NCBI GenBank assembly: GCA_047495785.1
Contig: JBLDXI010000010.1
Span: 2,294,001 to 2,358,000, forward strand
DNA from: Lepidodermella squamata
Taxonomy: Eukaryota; Gastrotricha
DNA length: 64,000 nucleotides
Direction of reading: 5' to 3'
Shown here: one piece after another, positions 13,583 through 26,300 of the stretch
Layout: each line of letters starts with the position of its first letter
How positions within the stretch are numbered: the first letter of the stretch is position 1
The notes under the pieces: generated by a model
What the model saw: only the letters and a program-made list of their open reading frames with translations
What the model was told of the DNA's origin: nothing
Databases searched by the model: none
Made by a program: the position numbers and the translations under genes

Positions 13583-13823
13583 TGATTATGAGTGAATGAA
13601 TTTAACACGATGAGTTGGCGAAAGGTGTTGAAACAACAAGGGTGGTCAGATGGCCTCACTGATGTAGACGCAATAAATATTCATTGTGGGAGCATCAGCA
13701 AACATATATTATCATGAATGAATGGTGATTAAGTGCCTCTAGACATTGCAATAGTTGCTTATGTTTCTTTGTGTTGTACTTTTGCACGCAAAACAACTGA
13801 TAGCAGCTGATTGATTACAGCGA

Positions 13824-13830
13824 TGACTCA
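13824..13830. promoter_or_regulatory. AP-1-like site upstream of the MAP kinase phosphatase
   Basis: TGACTCA is a perfect AP-1 consensus about 240 bp upstream of the phosphatase ATG. MKP genes are known feedback targets of JNK/AP-1 in flies and mammals, which makes the position suggestive, but a 7-mer occurs by chance. Confidence 0.3.
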
Positions 13831-13890
13831 TTCAAGGGCAAAAAATCATGTCGCCAAGGGGGCAACAAAAACTAAATTATAGAAAACACA

Positions 13891-14238
13891 TTATAAATTG
13901 CGAATAACAATATAAGGAAATTTTGTTTTATTTTCGATGAAAAAGAATTGAGCAACCCGCGCGTCCGTGGACACGGTACAGGCTGATTTCAGTTTTCTGA
14001 TTGCGCTCAGGTAAAGCATGTTGCGGTTTTCGGACGTCATTTGTCCGGTTATCCGAGTAAATCGTTTGCGAATTCCCTTTGATCTCGAGAATGAACACTT
14101 GAACTGTTCCAGCGCTACTTCAATGCTATCCGATGAGAGTTCTTTTGCTGTCTCGATGATACTAGGTGCTGTGAGAAACCGGTAATAGTTCGCAATGCTT
14201 TTCTGAAACAATCCTCTTTTCGGCAACTCGGGGTGCAT
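13891..14238 (-). CDS. Small orphan ORF, 115 residues
   Basis: An uninterrupted 115-codon frame lies on the minus strand between the divergent phosphatase and SANBR genes, starting MHPELPKRGLFQKS. The composition is basic, with a helical-looking middle (AKELSSDSIEVALEQF) and no obvious signal peptide or membrane segment. I do not recognise it. It could be a small single-exon gene, one exon of a longer gene, or a chance ORF. Length and protein-like composition favour a gene only weakly. Confidence 0.4.
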   Translation of the reverse strand: MHPELPKRGLFQKSIANYYRFLTAPSIIETAKELSSDSIEVALEQFKCSFSRSKGIRKRFTRITGQMTSENRNMLYLSAIRKLKSACTVSTDARVAQFFFIENKTKFPYIVIRNL

Positions 14239-14574
14239 TTTGGAAAGCTGTGTCGCTCGAGAAATTTTCCCTCAAATTAGAATCTTGCAATTTCATAAGT
14301 TTACTTTGTCATCGTTTAGTCACTTTCGCTCGCATGTGGCTTTGAATTAATTGTAGCCCTCGACAACCGTTTACTTGGGTCACAAGTAGTCGAAGTTCCA
14401 TCATATTTCTTCTCGTAGGCTCTTGATTTTCTTTTTTTTGCATTTTTCTAGTGATTTATTTTGTTTCCATTCACTAGTTCCTAACGATATTGATAGATAA
14501 GCTCTTGGATCTAACTCAAACATGGCCGTATCGTAAAATTAATTATTTATGAGTGAGCAATCAACAGAGTACGA

Positions 14575-16794
14575 ATGAACGATCCGGCGTCGTCAGCCGC
14601 CACTTTTTATGTGCTTAGCCAACTACGTAGTAGTGGTGTGAGGCCAGCTCCAAGTGATTTCGATGCATTGTGTCGGGAATTACCATTCCTATCGAAGCGT
14701 ACATATCAAGTAAGCCGATATATACCGTTGCCCGTTTCATTCAACATTATCGATTATCTATTTTGCAGGACTTTTGCGACAAAGTATTTCCGTTAGACCG
14801 AGCCGGGTCTTTCTATGCACCACTTACGCTCGACGCTAGTCTTAATTCAAATGATGCTAGTCAGTCAGATGTTCAAATTTCTGAGTATTTAAACGAAGGC
14901 GACAAACCCGCTATGGCTCAAGGTTCGCCGCCTGAAGCAGCGGCTAAAAGCAATGATAATTACTCATCTGCATTATTGAGAATACACGTGGTTGACGAGG
15001 CTAAACGCCGCAGTCAGGATTTCTATTGCGCTAAATGGTTGCTAGTTTCTAAAATGAAGTTCTTCGCCGCTCATCTAACGGACGACTCGAAACCAGACGA
15101 TGTTGACATTAGTGTTCAATGCGACGTTGTTATTTTCGATTGGTTGATGAAATACGTGCATAAAGACGTACCAGAATCTCAATTACCGGCAGGCTCTAGT
15201 TCTCAGGGTACTAACAGTTCGGGCCCGCCGGTTTTGGAACCAGCAAATGTTATTTCAATTCTGATTTCTTCCGATTTTCTTCAAATGGACGAACTTGTGA
15301 CTGATTGTCTCACCTTTATCCATACAAATACCGAGGCGGTTGTTAGCAATTCACCTGCAAACTTTAATTGGTAAGAATATTGTCAGAATAATGGATTTTT
15401 TGTTAATATTTTGTTATTTTCAGTATTTCTGAGCTGGTTTTGAAGAGATTAGCCTCTTTATTCGATATCGAAGAGCTAGATGCGATTAAGGACAAGAAAG
15501 ATAGATTGAAATCTCGTCTATATCAGGCGAAAATTGAAGCAATGTTTACGAGGACTTCATCTCATCAATTACTGGCTGATCAAGCCAATAAAGACCACCT
15601 GGCTCAACTTATTTTGGACGACATCGATATTCCAGATGCAAGCAATTTGTTCCAATGTCGAGTTTGCTTGAAATTGCTCACCCCAACAACTCATCTATTA
15701 GTTCCATGCGAAGCTAGTCAATTGCAATTGACCCGATGGGGTGAAATTGTGGCAAATCACGTCCCTGCAGATAACTTTGATGTAAACGAATGGATAAGCT
15801 CGCAATACAAAGAACTACGGTCCTGGCGAGTTGTTTTTTGGCGACTCTGGGCGACTGTCCAGTGTTTACGCTGCGTGAGATGCCGCCAATGGTTTCGCTG
15901 CATTGATTTCCCGTTCTGCTGGACGCATCCTGATAAACCAGCCGCTGATTTCTACCCTTGCTGCCGGCAAACTTTCCGCCCTTTCGACCCATTTTCAGTT
16001 CGAACTGGTGGTTGTAGGATGATGGATCATTTAACAGATTTTCAGGTATTAAATTCTCAACAATTTATGAAATCTTTATTAAATTTTCAAATCAGATTGG
16101 AGGTGATCGAACGAAAAGAATTTACGAATTGCTTCTTCGATTTCGCGAACCGATTGTTGGCGATCAATCGGGGCCGCCTGGATCCGCTGCCCCGGCCAAT
16201 CAAAGCGGATCGCAGAATTTAGCCCTTGACCCTGTTCTATTCATCCGCAGTTTTATGAACCAGAATGACGAAGCAAATCAGGGCCAAAGTAATGGCGTTT
16301 CGTCAACTCTAGGTGTTAGAAATGCAAGCCTGCCCACAGCATTCGGCAGTCCTAGGCCAGGGGCAAGCCCTCAGCCTGGAAATTCGGCGTTGAATTACGA
16401 TTTTTCGCGGTTTCTTCTCCCGACTTGGAACGTGGATTTGTCCACGCGGTTGAATCAGGACAACCAACGCCAGGCTGATTATCGAATCATGCGCGAAATG
16501 TGCGAGTACGTCGTGATGCGGAAAGCAGCGTCGGGCATGTTGGCATCGCAGTTGGGCGGTCGGCTAGCGACGGCCCAGACTGATACGAGCAGCGGCGTGC
16601 CAGTTGTCCACGCTTCAACGGCGAGTTCGAGCTCGACCCGTGAGATTCCGGGCGGTTTGTATGCGAGAATTGAAAGCCAGCTGAGGTCGAAAATGCAGGC
16701 GCTATTGGCGCCGTCGAGTCGAAACGGGCCGCGGGGGTTGATTGGGCCAAATATGCCCAATAGCCGGCAGCGACCGAGCTCTTTGTTGAAATAA
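14575..16794 (+). CDS. SANBR: SANT and BTB domain protein (KIAA1841 family)
   Basis: Exons 14575-14709, 14769-15370, 15424-16045 and 16096-16794 join in frame and encode about 685 residues. The N-terminus (SDFDALCRELPFLSKRTYQ, then DFCDKVFPL) matches the short SANT-like region. A BTB-like domain follows, with the family motifs FYCAKWLLVSKMKFFAAHL, DISVQCDVVIFDWLMKYV and NVISILISSDFLQMDELV. Next come DIEELDAIKDKKDRLKSRLY and a Cys-rich segment with CRVCLKLL and CLRCVRCRQWFRC pairs. The last intron is only 50 bp; reading through it stays open but shifts away from the better frame, so splicing is preferred (TDFQ joined to IGGDRTKRIYELLLRFREP). The vertebrate protein restrains class-switch recombination; the ancestral role is unknown. 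The C-terminal third is Ser/Gln-rich and poorly conserved. Confidence 0.9.
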
Positions 16795-17334
16795 ATGAGC
16801 AAAAACGAATTTCTTCAGCCATTATGAAAGCATTAATCGTCAATTCAGGTTAAAATCTCAGGAAAAGGAGAAAATATCTTATTTCGATTGTTTTGTTGAT
16901 TTGCACTGAATTTCTAGCACCTCTGGTTGATGAAACATTTGAGAAATTTTGCTGAATTTGCTTTGAAAATCAGAATTTTCTAGTCGCAGCAAATTTATTT
17001 AAATTGCAAAATGCGATGGTTAAGAAAACCCCTGGATTGACGATGGGATGAACTAAGAATACCACGTGTTATTTGGCTGATATCGCGATGCAAATATTTG
17101 CGCACCTGAAGTCCTTCACGAATACACTCTCTCTAATCATCATATAGTTTTGCAAATTTCATTTATTATTCTTAATGTCTACCGAATGTATTGTGATATT
17201 TTATTACGCCTCGTTTATGATCTGTGATCACCTTCATTTTAATTCATTTTATATTGATAATTCAAATTTAATAAACATATTCACTGAATTTCTTCATTTT
17301 TTAGAGACTTTTTTGTATATTTTAAATGGCCTGA
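16795..17334. other. Spacer between SANBR and MLH3
   Basis: 540 bp of AT-rich sequence between two plus-strand genes. It must hold the SANBR 3' end and the MLH3 5' region. I see no further gene or repeat. Confidence 0.5.
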
Positions 17335-20300
17335 ATGAATGAATTGGCACCGCTGGTTAGCCTTGCCGAGGAGGACCAGCGCCTGTTGTCCGCCTCGGCT
17401 CGAATCACTTCGCATGCTCATCTCATCGCCCAGCTGATCCACTCGAGCGTGACCCGCCACCACGCCTCGTCGATTCGTATAAAAGTCGCATTTTCTACTA
17501 GCGAATCATCGTCGCATTTGACCTTCGAAGACAACGGGTCTTTTTCGAAAAAATTCATCGATTCGCTGCGAAATGTGTTTAAACAGCGAATTTTTGCGGA
17601 ATTACAGCGGCAATTGGACCGTGAAATTGGGCAATTTTTGCCTTGCTTGAACCATGCGTCGATTTTAGCGAGGCAACTTTCGATAAATTGGCCGCTATTG
17701 ACCGGATCCGATAGGTGTATTTCACTCAAATTCACAGATGGAAATTTGACTACATTCGAAATGAACAATTCAGACCGTAAAATGAATTTTGTGAAAATCG
17801 ACGATTTATTCGCGAATGTACCTGTTCGGCAAAAATCTATTGATGCCGGTGAGGAGATGCGAAATATTGCGAAGCTGGTTGAAGATTTGGCGATTGGTCA
17901 CTTTTCAGTGCGGTTCACGTTGGTGGATCGAGAGGACCGAGTGCTGCTTGAAACGAATGGTGCTGTTTCGTCGCGGTTCGACGCGTTTCTAGCCATGAAA
18001 TCACTGCTGGAAAAATCTGACTTTACCCCAATTCGATTTCTATCTGGCAACCAGGTAAGACTATTTGAAATATAAAATACTCTCCGTATTGTTAGTAAAC
18101 TATTTCACTTACAGTTCATAGGTACTAAATTTCGGTAAATATCGATATTTATTAATTACTGACATTTTGAATTTTAAGTTGAAATAATTTGTGTTATAAA
18201 TTTGATTTTGATGTCTTGATATTGAGATGGATTCGTTTATATTACCTGGGAATTGTGAGAAGAAGATTGCAGCTTTTTGATACGTTTTGGTCATGAAATA
18301 TAAGTTTTAGATGTGCAAGCCGCATGGAAACTATCGTAAATCAGTTGATAAGACAAGGCACTTCATTCGAAGCAGCATTGCATGAGCAACGAGAAATTGT
18401 GAACGCTGGCCAATTTTTTGTCATGAGTTGTACTTTTGTCTAGTTAAGGGCTTTTCAGAAAGAGTTTGGGATTTTGTTGATCCTCGGAAATGCAGAGACT
18501 TGCACGTGCATCAGATTGAAAATATAGCTGAGCTGGGATTTAACAAAATCAATCAAGTTCGACGTACATTGACGATTGAGATCGTTCAAAGTGGCCGGAA
18601 GATGAATTAACTAATTTCCCATTCAATCAGTGGTTTTCAATCAAGAAGTAGCCATAAATTAGCTATCAAACCATTAAAATCATGTAACGCTGATATTTAG
18701 AAATTCATTTATGGAATTCGCTCAATTTATAGGAAAAATAAATGATTTTTTATGAATATTTTCAGGCCAACGATGCGAAAGGCTATGCGATAAGCGGTTA
18801 CATTTCAACGAAACGACTCAGCGAGGCGCATCTGCACACGGCTAAAGTAATTCTGGTCAACAAATCACCGATTTCTCGAACTTCACCCCTTTATGACCTA
18901 ATCGATCGATTACTATCGAAAAGCTACGTCGGCCACGATCGGCGATCGTTCAGTTTTCTGATTTCGATAAAAATCCCCGGCCAACAGGTCGGTCTCGATT
19001 GGCTTGACTGCGGTTACGAGGCGAATTTTCGCAATTTACCGGCGCTGAAACGGTTTTTGAAATCGAGTATCGCCGCTTTTGTCAAGAATTGCCTCGAAAA
19101 TGTTGCTGAAATTCAGGTTGAAAAACCGAAGCATTTCGTCAAATTCAACCGAGTACAAAGCCGGGGTGGTGATTTTCACTCGGAATTCGAACCTAGATCA
19201 AGCAGCAGCTCATCACAGGAGAGCAATGACGAAAATCAAGAAGTCGGCCACAAAAATTTGTTGCCAATTTACTTCAAACCGCCCGCAATGCCCGTAATGT
19301 CATTTTCGGAGTGTTCGAAAAAGCCGATTCTAAGTCAAATGGATGAGAAATTTGTGTTGACGAGGCGGGATTTGAACGCGTTACGCTTGATTGGCCAATT
19401 CAGCGATACCGTCATAATGTGTTCACTGGAGAAAAATTCGTCGAAAATTCTAGTCGCGATCGACCAGCACGCGGCGCATGAGCGAATTCGCCTCGATCGA
19501 TTGTTGGGCCGAGAGCCGAAGTTATGCCGCGATTTTTCGCCGATTTGCGGGTCCGAATTGGCGATCGATCGACTCAGTGACAGTTTTGCGTTCGACTGCG
19601 TTCAGTGGCCGCGGCTCGGCTTCGAACTGAATCGACTGGGCGAGGGTGGCAACGCGAGAATTGACGCGATTCCCGATGTTTTGATCGATATCTTCGACTC
19701 TGATCGACAACAAGTCGATAAAATGTGAGTGAGATCGAATTTGAAATTAACAATGATCAATGTGTTGGTCAAATTATCAAAAATTGAAGTTTCCATAAAA
19801 TTTAACGCGGCTTCATTTTTATTTAAATTTGGTTATTCGATGCTCGATGGACCTTAGAAATTATATTTGGGGTCAGTGAAACCCCGTCATTTCGGCGGCG
19901 ACGAATAATAATAACATGACTAAAATCAAAACTGGCGAAAATAATATTGAAGTTTATACACTCTGGGAAGGCTGTTTTTCACACGCAGTGAGTTCGTAGA
20001 TAAAAGTTATTTGCATTGATCATCTGTTTGCAGATGACTTTGATGAGCATGATCAGGCCGGAGAGCAATGGAATACGCAATGTGGTCCTGTGGCCAGCCA
20101 AAACTGATACTCGACTTTAGGTAGAGGGAAGGAAAATTTCTTTTGATTTGCCATTCGACTGATGAATTGATGAAAGTAGACTGAAAACGATTATTAAAAC
20201 CGATCAAATTGGCATCTTGTAACTAAGGGTCCTCATTATTGTTGAAACGCTTTCTGACATAGATTTATAGAAAAGCATGCCCGGGTGATTTCCTAGAACT

Positions 20301-22647
20301 CGGCGTGCCATGATGCCCCGAAGCATGCCTGCTCCAGGCCTTGCTTTAGCTGGTATCTCAGATATATGGCTTCCCAGCTTCAGATGAATCAAAGGCGATG
20401 AGTTGTGGTACCCGAAGAGTATGGCGTCGCATTTATCTGGGCACAAGATGAGGCGCCAACGTCTGCACCAGCTGAAGGTATTGTTCAACTGAGACTAAAG
20501 TCGGCGAACACAGTCTAGTAAGGACTTTCCGTAAGCCCAGTTAAGGGCATATGTTGCCACTCGGCGGTTTTCCGTCGTCCGGCTTAACCTCCATAGGCTG
20601 CATGTCTGCTGTAAAGAATATGAAGAATAGAGTGCCGAGGTGCGAGCCTTGAGGAACCCCATAGTAAATTTCTCGCTCAGAGCTGAGCTGATCCTCAATT
20701 TTGATTTTAAATTAACGGCGATTTTAAAAGCTGTCTCTCGGTAATCGTTTGTCACGTATTCCGCTTCCATCGCTTTTGCTGGTCCTCGTGGAATTGCTCA
20801 GACTGATGCTGAGGTTGTGGCTGCTGAGCCGATTCCTGTGAATGCCAAACCATTATGGCAGCAGTTTATATTTTAATATTTCATTATTATACGCTTTCAA
20901 TTTTATTGATGCATTGGTCAGCTTTTTCGGCTATGAATTAATCAAGTTGAATTAAAAATTAGAAACCTACGTCGATTTCTTCAGTGGCAAAATTTACCGC
21001 TGGCCGTCTCGAACTTTATACGCCGTAGATCAGCGTTTCTGTTCATGGTTGCATCGCTTTCATAAATGTTGGTCAATTTCTCGAAGTGATGCATACGGTG
21101 ATGCCATGAGATCGATGTCGTCATCGAAGGGGATGATGTCCTTTTCCCGTTTGAATCCTAGTAATGTGCCATAGCTGGTTATTGGGAAAGTAATTCGCCA
21201 CACATGTGCGTTATTTTGTCGTAGTTTCACCATTTTTGGTAAATCGCCGTCATTTGCGTTGGAAGTAAGGCGGTGAGTACTGGTGAAGTTTCCGTCTGGG
21301 TTCTGTAAAGCAAAGTCAAGTCGTTTTTACGCTAAAAATCGTTATTATCCTTTTCCGTTGTTACTTTGCAACGACATCTATGCGGTACCACGTGGCCCGC
21401 CGCTAGTAATAATCGGTATTATTATAAGCGGTACTAATTAGAAATGGTATAAATAATAAATCGACTGTAATATCCGGTGGCGACACAGATGTCGCAGATA
21501 CTCACACGCGAATGTACGTCCAGACGTGCCTCGACATCCTGCGGCGGTATCTCCGCATACGACCTGGTTCTCCGCACCGCCTACATTTGGAAGGAGGCTG
21601 CCAACATTCTCGCCTCGTGTGAGCACCACGACCACAGTTATAGCACTTCGGATCGTTCCGGCTACGCTTGTGACGCCCGCCATTCGCGGATGAGACACGA
21701 GTTCCAGATTTACAGAGATCCATAGCAGCTCGCTGACAGTCTTCGATAGCGCCACGTACAGTTTTGCCTATGCCTGAAGACCGGTGAATGAAGGAAGACC
21801 CCAACACGGGAAAAAGTTATTCGCCGTCATCTCAAAGCACAATTTCAAAGGAAATAGAGATCTTTTGAGGCAATAGGGATGGATTTTTCGCTGGGTTCTA
21901 GTAGGAAGCGGAACACTTATAGCAGATAATTCCAAGCTGCCTATTCTGCGACACGTAAACTTGAGAACTAAGAATACTAAGAATACCCAAATCATCTTCA
22001 ACAGTTCTATTCTCCAATCGCCAATTGGGCGAATAATTCAGCGATCGCAAGAAGTTGCCCGGTCCTTCGCTTTGCCGTCATTTTGTCTTGCAGAATAGCA
22101 ATCGGTGAGGGTTGCTTCATGGTTAGTAAAGGCTTGAAAATTTTGCTGAGTAAAGGTCGCCGGTCAACGCGGAACCAAATTTTCGGGGTTTCACTCTTAT
22201 TCCACGTATTGCCTGGGAATTATCATCCCTAAATTTTGAAATTATTTCGAAATGTTAATCAAATCGAATTTATTTTTTAGGCAACTGATTCAACTGGTCA
22301 ACCAAGTGATAACCGAGGTTTTATCGAACCCGAAGCGCTACACCCGCCTGTACGATGTGCCGTGCGTCGTCGAAGCCATGAAATCGTCGGCTTGCCGCGG
22401 CGCCATCAAAGCCAACACGCCGATGTCACGTGACCACTGCGCCGGCATCCTGATGGCTCTGCGCCAGTGCAGCGACCCGTTCCACTGTGCCCACGGCCGG
22501 CCTGGCGTCGTGCCCATCGCCCGCTTGCCCGACGATACGACGGCGGCGGCGGCGGCGGGCGTTAATAATATAAGCGACGTATCGACGTCTCGAAAATTGT
22601 GCAATTTTATTAGAAAAAATGAAGACGACGACGAGTCGAGGTCATGA
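17335..22647 (+). CDS. MLH3: DNA mismatch repair protein MLH3, ATPase motifs degenerate
   Basis: Three exons, 17335-18054, 18766-19724 and 22281-22647, give about 681 residues. The MutL transducer core is clear (KIDDLFANVPVRQKS, then GYISTKRLSE). The C-terminal endonuclease domain has DQHAAHERIRLD at 473-484, an ACRGAIK motif and CAHGRP at 629-634, the MLH3 version of the zinc/metal-binding set. MLH3 pairs with MLH1 and nicks DNA in meiotic crossing-over and repair. The GHKL ATPase site is altered: the motif I position reads QLIHSS (Q33, S37) where the family has E and N, DNG at 66-68 is followed by SF rather than a second Gly, and no GFRGEAL motif is present. The last Glu of the endonuclease motif is Asp484. 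Intron 2 (2,556 bp) carries retroelement fossils. Confidence 0.85.
20000..20770 (-). mobile_element. Non-LTR retrotransposon (LINE) reverse-transcriptase fossil in MLH3 intron 2
   Basis: The minus strand carries broken reverse-transcriptase sequence. It has a GVPQGSHLGTLFFIFF motif (RT domain 4 of Jockey/CR1-type LINEs), then in a shifted frame the downstream thumb-like segment with FSWCRRWRLILCPDKCDAILF. Stops and frameshifts show that it is dead. It is antisense to MLH3. Confidence 0.7.
21438..21807 (-). mobile_element. Gag-like zinc-knuckle ORF fossil in MLH3 intron 2
   Basis: A minus-strand frame of 101 codons contains CYNCGRGAHTRREC, a CX2CX4HX4C zinc knuckle, followed by a second degenerate knuckle (CRRCGEPG), in a basic context. 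This is typical of the nucleocapsid-like protein of retroelements (LTR gag or LINE ORF1). It may be the ORF1 partner of the reverse transcriptase at 20000-20770, since both lie on the same strand, but 670 bp of unassigned sequence separates them. Confidence 0.6.
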
Positions 22648-23334
22648 CTACAAGTGGATCTGAAATGCTAAATGGGTGCTTGAAAACTTGAAATATCGCT
22701 ATCTCAACTGTTTTTTCCACCATACATCACATTTTTGTATGTTATCATCTCAGTATTATTCACGGGTAATTATTATTGACTCAAAGAGTGAGGGCTTTTT
22801 TGTATTTTGAACTTGTGTATCCAAAAATGTTATTTGAGCCTTTCTTTCTTTCCTTCTAATATTCACCACAACAGCTTGAATATTCCGCCGATACATAAAA
22901 CTCGTGCATATCATAATCCCAGTGTGAAGCATACCTATTGCTTTTGCTATTGTTCAAAGTCTTCTTCAAGCTCTTGAAATGTTGAATGCACTAGGCCGCT
23001 GCAAATTTTCATTTTTTTTAAATTTTAGGTGGAAAAGTTGAAGTTGAAGGTTGAAGGGGTTGGTTTCGTCCTGGTCTAATTTTTGATAAAATTAAGATGA
23101 CAGTGAATTTTTAAGATACTTCGAAAAATTAAAACGAAGGTAAATTATTTTCCTAAATTTTAGTGTCTAATTTGCGCTAAGATCAATTTGAATAGTGAAA
23201 CCAAATGAAAATTTGCTGCGGTTATTATATTTGTAACTTGGGAAAATTACATGCTTTGACAATGAAAAATGACCTAAAATACCTGAATATATCGATTTGG
23301 CTGTAATTTTAGATTTTAAGAATATTTAAATTGA
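22648..23334. other. Spacer between MLH3 and UTP25
   Basis: About 690 bp of AT-rich sequence without a credible ORF. It should contain the MLH3 3' untranslated region and the UTP25 promoter. Confidence 0.5.
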
Positions 23335-26300
23335 ATGTCAAAACGAAAGCCTGTAATTGAATTGGAAGAAAATCCATCAGCCGATTCGTTGAAAACGCTC
23401 GTTTCTTGCCTCGTTAAAGATGCGAAAAAGAAGAAAGACAGCAGGAAGAAATTGAAGAAACGCCAAAATTCAGCATCGTCCTCATCCGAGTCGCAAAATT
23501 CCGATGAAGAGGAAGAAACTGAACCACAAGAGATCGAAGAGGAGGAGAAGCAGGAGGAGATTTTTGAGGACGAAAACGACCAGATAAACTCGGACGATGA
23601 AGACGACGATGGCACGTCGACGGTGGACGGCGGTTCGGTGACCACTTTCACGGCGTCTCGCTCGAACGACCCTTTCATCGCGCATTACGGCCTCGAGCTG
23701 AGCGACGACTCGTTGAGTCGGGAAAAGCTGAATTTTCAACGCTCGACGATTACCGATGCCGAATTCCTATCGCCCGGGTTTTATTCATACTCGAATTTAT
23801 CGCGATTCCAGCCGAGCGGGCCGAATTTCAAAATTTCAGACGCTGTAAATCCAGATTTGTTCAGCGATGCGAAGCAGATGAAAGTTAGACAGACGCTGAT
23901 CGCGAGATTTCGGCAGTTGAATGCGAAATTTTTGGAGAAACTCGAGTCGCAAAGCCAGGCGAAGCTGAACGGCCTCATGACGCCTGTTCAATACGAATTT
24001 TTCGTGGCGCTGAATAATTACATCGATTTATCGACGCCGAAATTCAATTTGGATAACTGTGAAGAGTTGCGGCTCGTTTACTGCCTTCATATTCTGAACC
24101 ACCTGTTGAAATCGCGGAAAATTGTGGCGCTGAATAACACTGCGTTAAAAAATGCCGCGAAATCGAAAGATAAGAAAAGTGAGTTGTCGCGTTTATTGTT
24201 TTAAAAATTCTGAGGGCGGGTTGAATTTGTAGCTCAACATTTTACGCTGAATCTGAATTTATATTAGAAATTTTGAAGAACTTTGGCGAAAATCGGTTTG
24301 GTTCGATTCTCAACAATAATTCAAAAGCAATTTAATGTTCTAAATTGGAAAATCCGATCGAAGAATGGAATTCAAGCGCTTTGAAATTTTAATAATTTTA
24401 TTTTTTTGTTCCATTTTATTTTCCCCAACTTTATCAGGGAATTTCTTCAAGAAATTTTGAAAATTCGTGAAAAATTTAATTTCGATCCAATTGTCTTGAA
24501 TTAATCGTAATTTCACAGCCTTTCTCTCCCACTACCTAACCGTGTCGCGATAAAATTTTTGAAATAATTGATAAACTTTGAAATTATATAAACGTTGAAG
24601 AAAAATGTTCCCAGTTATTTCTCGAGTTTTCACTCAATTGTTCGAAAATTTGAAATAAACCTCGCTTTGTTTTTAGATCAAACTGAGCGCGAATACCGAG
24701 ATCGAGGCCTCACGCGAGCCAGAATTCTCGTCCTCCTGCCTTTCCGCGAAACCTGCGCCCGCGTCGTTCAAACACTTTGGTCGCTTCTCGCCGAAGAAGA
24801 GCGCCTCGTCGTGTCGAACCGGCGGCGATTCAGCGTCGAATACGCGACCGAGCCGGGCCAGAGGAAGGCGCGCAACTTCCGCGACACCCCGTCCGATTTC
24901 GACCGGCTATTCTCCGGCAACTGCGACGACAACTTTCGCATCGGCCTCAGCGTTTCAAAACGAACGTTGAAACTCTTCACCGATTTCTACGCATCAGACC
25001 TAATAATCGCCAGTCCATTGGGGCTGAGGTCAATTACGCCGAGAGATAACAACCCGACGTTGAAAGGCGTCGCGTCGAGTGAAGAAGCGCTGTTCGATTT
25101 TTTGAGTTCGATCGAAATGCTGATAATCGACCATGGCGACGTGTTATTCATGCAAAATTGGGAGCATGTCCTAGCCGTGATGAAAGATTTGAACGAAATG
25201 CCGAAACAGCCGCACGATGTCGATTTCAGCCGAGTGCGCATGTGGGCGCTGAATGGCGTGACGAAATTCTACCGGCAAACAGTCCTCCTATCCAGCGTCA
25301 TGTTGCCGGAATTTAACGCGTTCATGACGAAATTTTCGTTCAATCGAAACGGCCGGATTTTCGTGTCGAAACTGATTGAAAACGGCTCGATCGGGGATGT
25401 TGCTCATGTTTCGCCGCAGTTGTTTCATCGGTTGGATGATGCGGTGGGCGATTTGTCGACGGCGGCTGATAAGCGGTTTGAGTATTTCACGACCAAAGTA
25501 CTGCCCGGTATCGTGGATTCGCAGCTGAGCCACACGATCATTTTTATTCCGTCGTATTTCGACTATGTGCGGCTGAGAAATTACTGCAAACGCGAGCAGT
25601 TCAACTGCCTGTGGATTTCTGAGTAAGTATTTCAGGAAAAGCTTTCATTTAATGTTGCTGAAGTTGCTCAAATATTTAAGTAATTTTTGGGGGGTTTTAC
25701 CACGATTTTATTCATTTTTCAATACCTATGAGATGTACCTATGAGATTAAAAATTATAATCAAATTCGAAACCCACCAACACACAGATGTTTTATGTACC
25801 ACTTTGGAAAATTCTGAAAAATGCTTAGCTTTTTTATTCAGAGCGGAGAGTAGTTATTAAGAATACTGATTTTCGCAGATGTTTCGCAATCACCCAACGA
25901 AATCCAAAACCGCAACTTGTTCACATATATTCCTGTTTTTTCGGAATAATTTATTCCTGAATATGTTTTGGTTGGCTATTAATAGGGGAAGGGCGTGGCT
26001 AACAAATGAGACAAAAATGTCAAGAGTACGTGGCTAGATGACGGCGTGATAACACACGAACGACACGCCTTACGGACCCAGAGTAGCACTTCCTTCCAGT
26101 ATATCTCTATTATTAGTGTCATATTATAAGTTATAAGTGAAATCTTGACTGCTCAACAGTTCGAAAAATACGAAGACTAGGAACATGCGGCTTTCGAATT
26201 TTTATCAATCAAAGATGGGGGATTTTTTATGCTTTCTTTCATGGGTTCATATGGGTCTTATATAGCTCTTAGTTTATTCGAGCATTTAGCTGTGCATCGC

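Noticed and set aside
15440-16222. Reading through the 50-bp SANBR intron at 16046-16095 without splicing
   Set aside because: The frame stays open but soon stops at 16222; splicing restores a long frame with the DRTKRIYELLLRFREP segment.
18428-18610. 60-codon ORF in MLH3 intron 1 as an extra exon
   Set aside because: Using it would need splice sites that are absent, and flanking exons already join in phase with conserved MLH3 sequence on both sides.
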